Positions 1 through 6,103 of a stretch of DNA of 8,233 bases are shown here, one piece after another. How positions within the stretch are numbered: position 1 is the first letter of the stretch; every line of letters starts with the position of its first letter. A model generated the notes under the pieces. That model saw nothing but the letters and a program-made list of their open reading frames with translations, searched no databases and was not told the DNA's origin. The translations under genes and the position numbers were made by a program. This DNA is from an uncultured Oscillospiraceae bacterium (GTDB lineage Bacteria > Bacillota > Clostridia > UBA1381), in NCBI GenBank assembly GCA_946531785.1, contig CAMNAT010000073.1:1-8233 (forward strand), given 5' to 3'.

Positions 1-981
1 GAGCCGATAATCTATAACGTGATATTCCTGCTGGCAACAGTATTTGTCGTGTTCCGCGGCGTTGAGAAGGGCATAGAAAAGAGCTCAAGGATACTCATGC
101 CGATACTTATAATTCTCGTTCTCGGTATCGCTATCTTCTCGCTCACGCTCAGACACACCGCAGACGACGGCACAGCGCGCACAGGTCTTGACGGCTTCAA
201 GATACTCGTTATCCCGTCGCTTGAAGGAAAATCGTTGAGCGATGTCCTCCATATCGTTATTGACGCTATGGGACAGCTCTTCTACAGTATATCCGTTGCA
301 ATGGGTATAATGATCGCATACGGCTCATACCTGCGTGACGAAGAGAATATCTCGCGCTCAGTCAGCCAGATAGAGATATTTGACACTGCCGTAGCATTCC
401 TTGCCGGAGTTATGCTCATCCCCGCAGTATATGTGTTCATGGGCGAGGAAGGCATGAAATATGCCGGACCGGGACTCATGTTCGTCGCTATGCCGAAGGT
501 GTTCGCGGCAATGGGCGGCATAGGCAGATTTATAGGAATAGGTTTCTTCTTCATGGTGCTTTTCGCGGCGCTCACAAGCTCTATCTCGATCCTTGAAGCG
601 GTCGTATCAAGCTTTATCGACAAGTTCGGCTGGAGCAGAAAGCGCGCAACCGTGACCGAGGGCGTTATAGCTCTCGCTATAGGAACGGTTATCTGTCTCG
701 GGTACAATGTCATATACTTCGAGCTGCCGATGCCCGGCGGCGCGACAGGTCAGCTGCTCGATATATTCGACTACCTCAGCAACAGCATACTGATGCCGAT
801 AGTATCGATAAGCACATGTGTAATGATAGGCTGGTTCGTAGGCCCGCAGGTCATCATAAACGAGGTAAGGAAAAACGGCGAGAGATTCGGCAGAGAGAAG
901 CTGTATACCGCAATGATACGGTATATCACCCCCGTACTTCTCACCCTGCTCCTGCTCGGCTCACTGGGAATAATCAAATAA
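1..981 (+). CDS. Sodium:neurotransmitter/amino-acid symporter (NSS/SNF family), C-terminal part; 5' end outside window
   Basis: This is an inner-membrane secondary transporter of the NSS (LeuT-fold) family, which uses the sodium gradient to import amino acids or related amines. The frame is open from base 1, so the gene starts upstream and 326 residues are visible, against roughly 440-500 for the family. The GTG at 19 lies inside a membrane segment and is not the real start. Visible segments match LeuT TM4 to TM11: the end of TM4 followed by GVEKGIEKSS, TM5 (about 30-50), unwound TM6 with GQLFYSIS (91-98), TM7 (about 125-147), the re-entrant GLMFVAMPKVF (158-168), TM8 with LTSSIS (191-196) whose Thr/Ser correspond to the Na2 sodium site, then TM9, TM10 and TM11 running to the stop. 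There is no clear twelfth helix, as in many bacterial members. The substrate cannot be told from the sequence. It converges on rbfA and shares its terminator. Confidence 0.93.
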   Translation, partial: EPIIYNVIFLLATVFVVFRGVEKGIEKSSRILMPILIILVLGIAIFSLTLRHTADDGTARTGLDGFKILVIPSLEGKSLSDVLHIVIDAMGQLFYSISVAMGIMIAYGSYLRDEENISRSVSQIEIFDTAVAFLAGVMLIPAVYVFMGEEGMKYAGPGLMFVAMPKVFAAMGGIGRFIGIGFFFMVLFAALTSSISILEAVVSSFIDKFGWSRKRATVTEGVIALAIGTVICLGYNVIYFELPMPGGATGQLLDIFDYLSNSILMPIVSISTCVMIGWFVGPQVIINEVRKNGERFGREKLYTAMIRYITPVLLTLLLLGSLGIIK

Positions 982-1030
982 TAATACACACTAAAAGAGG
1001 CTCGTTGAGCCTCTTTTAGTGTGTATTATT
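980..1030. terminator. Bidirectional hairpin terminator shared by the NSS transporter and rbfA
   Basis: A perfect inverted repeat has 24-bp arms (980-1003 and 1007-1030) and a 3-nt GTT loop. Its inner part is a classic two-way intrinsic terminator: an A4 tract, a 7-bp GC-rich stem (GAGGCTC/GAGCCTC) and a T4 tract, reading the same on both strands. On the + strand, further T-rich sequence follows (1026-1040). The arms overlap both genes: the transporter TAA (979-981) enters the left arm by two bases, and the rbfA TAA (1028-1026 on the - strand) lies wholly inside the right arm. The inverted repeat is read directly; its termination function is inferred from convergent placement and composition. 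Confidence 0.9.
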
Positions 1031-1358
1031 TTATGTTTTTCAACAGCTTATCTATATGCGAGCCATGCTCTATGGACTTATCCAGCTCGAAGATGAATTC
1101 CGGCGTGTACCTCAGATCCACCCTCTTGCCGATCTCGCGGCGGATGAAGCCCGCGGCGCTCCTCAGGCCATCCATGGCCTTCTTCTGCGTCGCCTCATCC
1201 CCCATTACGGAGATATACGCCTTTGCATACCGCAGATCGTTCGTGACGCTTACCGACACAACACTGGTCATCAGCGGTATCCGCGAATCCTTGAGACCGC
1301 GGATCACATTCGCAAGCTCGCGCATTACCTCACCGTTGATACGGTCTATTCTTGCCAT
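1026..1358 (-). CDS. rbfA: 30S ribosome-binding factor A
   Basis: RbfA is a small KH-fold protein that binds the immature 30S subunit near helix 1 of 16S rRNA, helps late 16S processing and is required for cold adaptation in well-studied bacteria. The 110-residue length is normal. Recognisable blocks are the N-terminal MARIDRINGEVMRELANVI helix, DLRYAKAYIS (41-50) and the C-terminal stretch AAGFIRREIGKRVDLRYTP followed by FELDKSIEHGSHIDKLL (about 68-106). The start ATG lies 2 nt after the infB stop. The only good Shine-Dalgarno-like match (AGGAG, 1377-1373) is about 14 nt upstream, inside the last infB codons, so initiation probably depends on coupling to infB translation. It is the last gene of the operon, and its stop codon sits inside the bidirectional terminator. 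Confidence 0.96.
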   Translation of the reverse strand: MARIDRINGEVMRELANVIRGLKDSRIPLMTSVVSVSVTNDLRYAKAYISVMGDEATQKKAMDGLRSAAGFIRREIGKRVDLRYTPEFIFELDKSIEHGSHIDKLLKNIK

Positions 1359-1360
1359 AA

Positions 1361-3844
1361 TTATCTTTCTATCTCCTGCATCTCAAAGCACTCTATTACA
1401 TCGCCGTCCTTGACATCGTTGAAGTTCTCGATGCCTATACCGCACTCAAAGCGCTCTGTGACTTCCTTCGCGTCGTCCTTGAAGCGCTTAAGCGAGGATA
1501 TCTTACCCTCATGCACGATGATACCGTCACGCACAACGCGCACCTGAGCATTTCTTGTGATCTTGCCCTTGGTGACATATGAGCCCGCGATAAGTCCGAC
1601 ATTCGGCACTCTGAAGGTCTGGCGTACATCCGCATAGCCGAGCACGACCTCCTTGAACTCCGGATCGAGCATACCCTTCATTGCCGCCTCTATCTCCTCT
1701 ATCGCCTGATAGATGACTCTGTAAAGACGGATATCCACATCTATCTGCTGGCTCATTGCCAATGCGCCCGCGTCCGGACGGACATTGAAGCCGACGATGA
1801 TCGCGTTCGACGCGTTCGCAAGCATTACATCCGACTCGTTCACAGCGCCGACAGCGCCATGGATGACCTTTACTCTTACCTCATCATTTGAGAGCTTTTC
1901 AAGGCTCTGCTTGACTGCCTCTACCGAACCCTGCACATCCGCCTTGACAACGATCGCAAGCTCCTTCATGTTGCCCTCATCGATCTGGCTGAACAGGTTG
2001 TCAAGCGATACCTTGGTAACTGCGTTGAACTGCGCCTCCTGCATATCTGCGCGGCGCTCTGCAGCAACATCACGCGCGAGCTTCTCGTCCTTAACGACAA
2101 TGAGCTCATCGCCGCCTGTGGGAGCCTCGTTGAGGCCCTGGATCTCTACCGGAGTAGAGGGACCCGCCTCCTTGACGCGTCTGCCCTTATCGTTGGTCAT
2201 GGCTCTTACTCTGCCGACCGATGTACCCGCGATGATTATATCGCCCTGATGCAGCGTACCGTTCTGAACGAGCACGGTAGCTACCGGGCCCTTACCCTTA
2301 TCGACGCGTGCCTCGATAACGGTACCCTTTGCAAGACGGTTCGGGTTAGCCTTCAGCTCCTTCATGTCTGCAACGAGCAGTACCATCTCGAGAAGTCCGT
2401 CGATATTCTTCTTGAACTTCGCGCTTATCTCAACGCAGATCGTGTCGCCGCCCCATTCCTCGGGTACGAGCTCGTACTCCATGAGGTTCTGCTTAACACG
2501 CTCCACATTCGCGTTTTCCTTATCTATTTTGTTGATCGCAACGATTATCTCAACACCTGCCGCCTTCGCGTGGTTTATCGCCTCTATCGTCTGCGGCATG
2601 ATGCCGTCATCGGCAGCGACTACGAGGATGGCAACATCAGTTACCTGCGCGCCGCGCGCACGCATGGTCGTGAACGCCTCATGTCCCGGTGTGTCTAAGA
2701 AGGTTATCGGACGGTCGCCCAGCATTACGCTGTATGCGCCGATATGCTGCGTGATGCCGCCAGCCTCGGTGGTGGTGACGCTCGTGTGACGGATAGCGTC
2801 GAGCAGCGATGTCTTACCGTGGTCAACATGACCCATAACGACAACTACCGGCGGACGGGGCTTGAGCTCCTCATCCTTATCCTCTTCCTCTATCTCCATA
2901 AACAGTCTGTCTTCCTTGGACAGGACTATCTCCTTTTTACAGGTTATGTTGAACTCGCCCGCGATAAGCTCGGCTGTGTCATAGTCGATGGTCTGGTTCA
3001 CCGTCGCAATAACGCCTAATAGCATGAGCTTCTTAACTACCTCTGCCGCGCCCTTGCCCATACGAGCCGCAAAATCGCCTACCGTGATAACATCAGGCAC
3101 CTCGATCTCGGTAATTACCTTGGGCTTCGGCTTCTCGCGCTTCGCCTTCTTATCCTGCTCATTTCTTCTGAAATTATTCTTCTTATCCTTCTTATCGCCC
3201 TGCTGACGGCGGTTATCCTTCTTTTTCTTCTCGCGTCTGTTCTCGCGTACATCGTCAACATACTTATCGAGCTTCTCGCTCTTTTCGAGCTTGTCAAGAT
3301 CGACATTGGACGAACGCGTATCAACAGTGCGGCTCTTCTTCTCGCTCTTTACGATGAATTCTTCTGTCGTGTTGGAATGATCGACATTTGAAAGATCCAC
3401 ACGCACGCCCGAGCGCTTCTCCGCCTGGGTATGATGCTTCTTCTGCTTCTCCTTCTTTGCCTTCTCCTCGGCCTTGCGCTTTGCGCGCGCCTCAGCCTCA
3501 GCCGCCTCACGCGCCTTCTTCTTAGCCTCAGCCTTTGCCTTTTCCTCGGCCTTGCGCTTCTCCTCCTCAGCCTTGAGCCTTGCCTCTTCCTCGGCGCGGC
3601 GCTTTTCCTCCTCGGCAGCAGCCGCGGAAAGAGCGTCATTCCTCAGCTTATTTATCTCTTCTATTGAAAACGGATTTTCACGGGTAATAAGATCAACAAC
3701 AAGAGCTGCCACCTCATCGGTAATAACGCTCGTTGACGCCTTTACGGTCACACCGCATTCGGCTAGCCTGGCTATTACCTCTTTGTTCACAGCCTTGAAT
3801 TTCTTTGTGACCTCTCCCAGTTTAGTTGCTGATGTATCTGCCAT
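1361..3844 (-). CDS. infB: Translation initiation factor IF-2
   Basis: IF-2 is the GTPase that brings initiator fMet-tRNA to the 30S subunit and promotes 50S joining. At 827 residues it is a typical long form. Order of parts: an IF2_N-type domain (about 1-55); a charged A/E/K/R helix (about 74-137) and a lysine-rich linker (about 138-245); a second IF2_N-like domain (about 250-305); the G domain with G1 GHVDHGKT (338-345), G2 GGITQH (362-367), G3 DTPGH (384-388), G4 NKID (438-441) and G5 SAK (474-476); beta-barrel domain II (about 503-595); domain III (about 620-715); and the C-terminal fMet-tRNA-binding barrel (about 735-825). All GTPase motifs are intact. The ATG is preceded by GGTGAT (3855-3850, 5-nt spacing) at the end of ylxQ, 6 nt after that gene's stop. 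The linker contains an internal DNA repeat. Confidence 0.98.
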   Translation of the reverse strand: MADTSATKLGEVTKKFKAVNKEVIARLAECGVTVKASTSVITDEVAALVVDLITRENPFSIEEINKLRNDALSAAAAEEEKRRAEEEARLKAEEEKRKAEEKAKAEAKKKAREAAEAEARAKRKAEEKAKKEKQKKHHTQAEKRSGVRVDLSNVDHSNTTEEFIVKSEKKSRTVDTRSSNVDLDKLEKSEKLDKYVDDVRENRREKKKKDNRRQQGDKKDKKNNFRRNEQDKKAKREKPKPKVITEIEVPDVITVGDFAARMGKGAAEVVKKLMLLGVIATVNQTIDYDTAELIAGEFNITCKKEIVLSKEDRLFMEIEEEDKDEELKPRPPVVVVMGHVDHGKTSLLDAIRHTSVTTTEAGGITQHIGAYSVMLGDRPITFLDTPGHEAFTTMRARGAQVTDVAILVVAADDGIMPQTIEAINHAKAAGVEIIVAINKIDKENANVERVKQNLMEYELVPEEWGGDTICVEISAKFKKNIDGLLEMVLLVADMKELKANPNRLAKGTVIEARVDKGKGPVATVLVQNGTLHQGDIIIAGTSVGRVRAMTNDKGRRVKEAGPSTPVEIQGLNEAPTGGDELIVVKDEKLARDVAAERRADMQEAQFNAVTKVSLDNLFSQIDEGNMKELAIVVKADVQGSVEAVKQSLEKLSNDEVRVKVIHGAVGAVNESDVMLANASNAIIVGFNVRPDAGALAMSQQIDVDIRLYRVIYQAIEEIEAAMKGMLDPEFKEVVLGYADVRQTFRVPNVGLIAGSYVTKGKITRNAQVRVVRDGIIVHEGKISSLKRFKDDAKEVTERFECGIGIENFNDVKDGDVIECFEMQEIER
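3455..3559 (-). repeat. Imperfect 27-nt direct repeat within the infB linker
   Basis: Two 27-nt copies (3533-3559 and 3455-3481) differ at one base and lie 78 nt (26 codons) apart. Both encode KRKAEEKAK, at residues 96-104 and 122-130 of IF-2, within a long Ala/Glu/Lys/Arg-rich stretch (residues 74-137) predicted to be one charged helix. The repeat is read directly; origin by slippage or local duplication is inference. Confidence 0.8.
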
Positions 3845-3850
3845 ATGACA

Positions 3851-4171
3851 TCACCCTTTCTCTGTTTCGCTTGATATATATATATCTGAAATCGCTTTAG
3901 CGAAATTGTTGTCGTTTACGGATACGACCGCGCGGTCTCCGCCGCCGGTGATATGCCCAAGACTCTCCATATCGGATATCTCTATCACCCTTATATTATA
4001 GAACTTACACGAATCCGTTACAGTTTTTTTTGTATTCTCCGACGCGTCATGCGCCAGTATCACAAGCCTTGCTCTTCGCGACTTTATCATCTTCTCGCAG
4101 ACAAACGCGCCGGTCGACACCTTGCCCGCGCGCCGCGCAAGCCCGATCATATTGAGCAGCCTCTCAATCAC
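3851..4171 (-). CDS. ylxQ: L7Ae/L30e/S12e/Gadd45-family RNA-binding protein YlxQ
   Basis: YlxQ is a small ribosomal-protein-like factor of the L7Ae superfamily, a fold that binds kink-turn RNA. Its precise cellular role is not settled. The 106-residue product carries the family signature GLARRAGK (10-17) and a following ILAHDASENT block (38-47), plus a C-terminal AVVSVNDNNFAKAI helix region. The chosen start is GTG at 4171-4169: its GTGA overlaps the TGA stop of ylxR by 4 nt, GGAGGA (4183-4178) lies 6 nt upstream, and the N-terminal residues before GLARRAGK match the usual length of the family. An in-frame ATG at residue 8 is a weaker alternative that would remove part of the first helix. The overlap implies translational coupling to ylxR. 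A 14-nt (AT)-rich palindrome (3873-3886) near the 3' end simply encodes DIYIS-type residues. Confidence 0.93.
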   Translation of the reverse strand: MIERLLNMIGLARRAGKVSTGAFVCEKMIKSRRARLVILAHDASENTKKTVTDSCKFYNIRVIEISDMESLGHITGGGDRAVVSVNDNNFAKAISDIYISSETEKG

Positions 4172-4413
4172 AGCATATCCTCCATGACCTTATACAGCTC
4201 CCTTGACGGCTCACATTTAAGCTGCCGACCCACTATACGCTTCTTTTCAAGCAGCCTTATACAGTCCGCGTTTTTGCAGACATACACGCCGCGCCCCGGC
4301 AGCTTTCCCGCCGCGTCCGGCACCGCGATATTATCCTTCGCCGCGATCCGTATCAGCTCCGCCTTCGGCGCATGAGTGCGGCATGCCGCGCACATTCTGA
4401 GCGGTATATACAT
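4168..4413 (-). CDS. rnpM: RNase P modulator RnpM / YlxR-family RNA-binding protein
   Basis: This is a YlxR (DUF448) protein. The family member in Bacillus subtilis has been described as an RNase P-binding modulator (RnpM); that role is carried over here by homology. The 81-residue length is typical. Visible signatures are MRMCAACR-type RMCAACR (6-12), ELIRI (19-23), the DAAGKLPGRGVYVC block (33-46) with the family GRG(A/V)Y motif at 40-44, and ADCIRLLEKK (49-58). Four cysteines (8, 11, 46, 51) are spaced like a CxxC...CxxxxC metal site, a form seen in many clostridial and other members but absent from the Bacillus/streptococcal type. Zinc binding is inference. The ATG lies 3 nt after the nusA stop with GAGGGA overlapping the nusA end; a second ATG at residue 7 has no better signal. 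The stop overlaps the ylxQ start. Confidence 0.92.
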   Translation of the reverse strand: MYIPLRMCAACRTHAPKAELIRIAAKDNIAVPDAAGKLPGRGVYVCKNADCIRLLEKKRIVGRQLKCEPSRELYKVMEDML

Positions 4414-4416
4414 AAA

Positions 4417-5460
4417 TTATCCCTCGGATGTTATATCTATCTTCCAGCCCGTCAGCTTTGCGGCAAGCCTTACATTCTGTCCCGCCTTGCCGATAGCGAG
4501 TGAGAGCTGGTTTTCGGGAACGACCACCTTTGCGGTGTTATCCTGCTCGTTTACCGTACAGGACAATACCTTTGCCGGTGACAGCGACGCGGTGATGAAC
4601 TCCACCGGATCCTCGCTCCACTTGATTATATCTATCTTCTCTGTCTTGAGCTCGTCATTTATAGTCTGTACCCTTACACCGCGCGGGCCTATACATGCGC
4701 CCTGTGCGTCTATATCGGGATCCTTTGAATATACGGCGATCTTTGTCCTCGAGCCGCCCTCGCGGGCAATGCCCTTGATCTCAACGATGCCCTCGCCTAT
4801 CTCAGGCACCTCGGTTTCAAACAGGTTCCTTACAAGTCCCGGATGCGTTCTTGAAAGTATGAGCTTTGTCGAACGCGCGTCCGAGCGGATATCGGAGATA
4901 TAGAACTTCATTATATCGCCCTGGTGATACAGCTCGATATCCGGCTGCTCGCGCCGCGGCAGTATCGCTTCCGTATCCGGATAGGCGTCTACCTTTACAT
5001 ATACGTTGTCGTCCTTAACGAGCATTACCGTTCCGCTTACAACACCCAGTGAGCGATCCTCGCGGTTATTATAGATTATGCCGCGCTCCGCCTCGCGGAT
5101 ACGCTGAGTTACGACCTGCTTTGCGGTCATGGCGCTCATTCTGCCGAAGTCCTTCGGTGTTACCTCAATGTTTACTATATCGCCTATCTCATAATTGCCC
5201 GAGATCTTCCTTGCGTCGTCAAGCGATATGTCCTCGCGGTCGTCCAATACCTCATCGACTACCGTCTTCTGAGCGTATACATGGATAGCGCCCGTCTCGC
5301 GGTCTATCTCAACAAGCACATTCGGCGCGTCGTTTTTGCCCTTGTAATAGTTCTTCTTATACGCCGCCACAAGCGCCGCTTCAAGAGCCTCTATGATAAC
5401 ATTCTCGTCGATCCCGCGCTCCTCACACAGGTCTTTGATCGCTTCAAATAATTCGTTCAT
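4417..5460 (-). CDS. nusA: Transcription termination/antitermination factor NusA
   Basis: NusA binds RNA polymerase near the RNA exit channel, enhances pausing and intrinsic termination, and takes part in rRNA antitermination. The 347-residue protein has the short Gram-positive architecture, without the C-terminal acidic repeats of enterobacterial NusA: N-terminal polymerase-binding domain (1 to about 125), S1 domain (about 135-203), KH1 with GACIGPRGVRV (254-264) and KH2 with LAIGKAGQNVRLAAKLTGW (321-339). The GxxG loops of both KH domains (IGPRG, IGKAG) are intact. The ATG is preceded by AGGAG (5473-5469) with 8-nt spacing, located in the 17-nt gap after rimP plus the end of rimP. NusA is known to act on terminators and attenuators in its own leader in some bacteria, which is relevant to the hairpin before rimP; this is not shown here. 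Confidence 0.98.
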   Translation of the reverse strand: MNELFEAIKDLCEERGIDENVIIEALEAALVAAYKKNYYKGKNDAPNVLVEIDRETGAIHVYAQKTVVDEVLDDREDISLDDARKISGNYEIGDIVNIEVTPKDFGRMSAMTAKQVVTQRIREAERGIIYNNREDRSLGVVSGTVMLVKDDNVYVKVDAYPDTEAILPRREQPDIELYHQGDIMKFYISDIRSDARSTKLILSRTHPGLVRNLFETEVPEIGEGIVEIKGIAREGGSRTKIAVYSKDPDIDAQGACIGPRGVRVQTINDELKTEKIDIIKWSEDPVEFITASLSPAKVLSCTVNEQDNTAKVVVPENQLSLAIGKAGQNVRLAAKLTGWKIDITSEG

Positions 5461-5477
5461 TTTCTGTACTCCTATTC

Positions 5478-5933
5478 TCAGAATGTAAATTTAAGTCTGA
5501 TATACGCTGCTTCCTTCAGAGGTATCTCCAGCTCGCCGTTCTCCGTTTCTATCACCGCAGTCTTGTCGTGATAGCCCTTCAGCACGCCGTCAAGCTCCTT
5601 CACGCCGTCACGAGCAGCGAACAGCTTCACCTCGACCTCGCGCCCGGTATAGTAGAGGAGCTCCCTCTCCTTTTTTAGCTTCCTGTCCACGCCCGGCGAG
5701 GAAACATCGAGCGAATACTCGCTCTCGATCATATCCTTCTCGTCAAGCAGAGGCTCGACCGCTCTTGAAAACGCCTCGCAGTCGTCGATGCCGACACCGT
5801 TTTCCTTGTCGATATAATAGCAGAGCACGCCCTTTTCATACGATACATCAACTATATATACCCCCAGCTGCTCCGCCGCCGGCTCCGCCAGCGCCAGCGC
5901 TGTCTGTTCTATACTATTCTTACTTTCTGCCAT
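5478..5933 (-). CDS. rimP: Ribosome maturation factor RimP
   Basis: RimP assists assembly of the 30S subunit, particularly the central pseudoknot/S12 region. The 151-residue length is normal. The N-terminal alpha/beta domain (to about 88) includes VDVSYEKGVLCYYIDKE (28-44), the VGIDDCEAFSRAVEPLLDE helix and the hallmark YSLDVSSPGVDRKLK (73-87). The C-terminal Sm-like barrel (about 90-151) includes YTGREVEVKL and LKGYHDKTAVIE. The start ATG (5933-5931) is preceded by AAGGA (5944-5940) at 6-nt spacing, and an in-frame TAA a few codons upstream excludes a longer protein. It is the first gene of the rimP-nusA-rnpM-ylxQ-infB-rbfA operon and lies about 80 nt downstream of the predicted transcription start. 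Confidence 0.96.
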   Translation of the reverse strand: MAESKNSIEQTALALAEPAAEQLGVYIVDVSYEKGVLCYYIDKENGVGIDDCEAFSRAVEPLLDEKDMIESEYSLDVSSPGVDRKLKKERELLYYTGREVEVKLFAARDGVKELDGVLKGYHDKTAVIETENGELEIPLKEAAYIRLKFTF

Positions 5934-5965
5934 AGCTTTTCCTTAATTCTTTGTTCCATAATTAA

Positions 5966-5986
5966 AGAGTGCGCAAAGCGCACTCT
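5966..5986 (-). promoter_or_regulatory. Leader hairpin upstream of rimP (possible attenuator)
   Basis: A perfect 9-bp stem (AGAGTGCGC/GCGCACTCT) with a 3-nt loop lies in the transcribed leader, ending 32 nt before the rimP start codon. In the operon direction it is followed by TTTAATTATGG, a poor U-tract, so it could be a weak terminator/attenuator or an mRNA-stabilising or NusA-responsive pause hairpin. On the other strand no T-run follows. The Shine-Dalgarno sequence is not enclosed in the stem. The hairpin is read directly; the function is inference. Confidence 0.6.
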
Positions 5987-6018
5987 CAGAAATCAAACAT
6001 AATTCCCAATACACCGAT

Positions 6019-6047
6019 ATAATACCATATTATGCGCCTGATGTCAA
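6019..6047 (-). promoter_or_regulatory. Sigma-A-type promoter of the rimP-nusA-infB operon
   Basis: On the - strand a perfect -35 box TTGACA (6047-6042) is followed by a 17-nt spacer and TATTAT (6024-6019), one mismatch from the -10 consensus. The predicted start of transcription is near 6012, giving a leader of about 80 nt before the rimP ATG. It lies in the intergenic region after the LCP gene and is the only strong promoter match seen for the six-gene operon. Confidence 0.85.
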
Positions 6048-6103
6048 GCACAAATTACATATATCGTGTATTTTGTACAATTTTATATGCCGTGTGATGT
6101 GGA

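Noticed and set aside
282..713. 143-codon - strand frame opposite the NSS transporter
   Set aside because: It is antisense to clearly conserved transmembrane segments of the transporter and shows no domain signature.
1785..3206. Several open + strand frames of 70-150 codons antisense to infB
   Set aside because: They have Ser/Thr/Leu-rich composition without recognisable motifs and lie opposite an intact, highly conserved gene; they are shadow frames of biased codon use.
3431..3667. Leucine-rich, membrane-protein-like ORF on the + strand opposite infB
   Set aside because: The long Leu runs are the complement of the Ala/Glu/Lys/Arg-rich helix codons of IF-2, so the hydrophobicity is a low-complexity artefact.
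3873..3886. 14-nt alternating AT palindrome near the infB start, resembling a -10 region
   Set aside because: It lies inside ylxQ and encodes its C-terminal residues. No credible -35 box sits 16-18 nt upstream, and the tight gene packing argues for a single transcript.
5909..5959. A 16-codon upstream ORF (ATG at 5959, - strand) overlapping the rimP start out of frame
   Set aside because: It has no Shine-Dalgarno sequence; the leader hairpin ends only a few bases before its ATG. Such a short ORF is expected by chance. Conservation in relatives would be needed to reopen it.
6073..6080. TTGTACAA palindrome downstream of the LCP gene
   Set aside because: An 8-bp palindrome in AT-rich intergenic DNA is expected by chance, and it is not followed by a terminator-like stem and U-tract.
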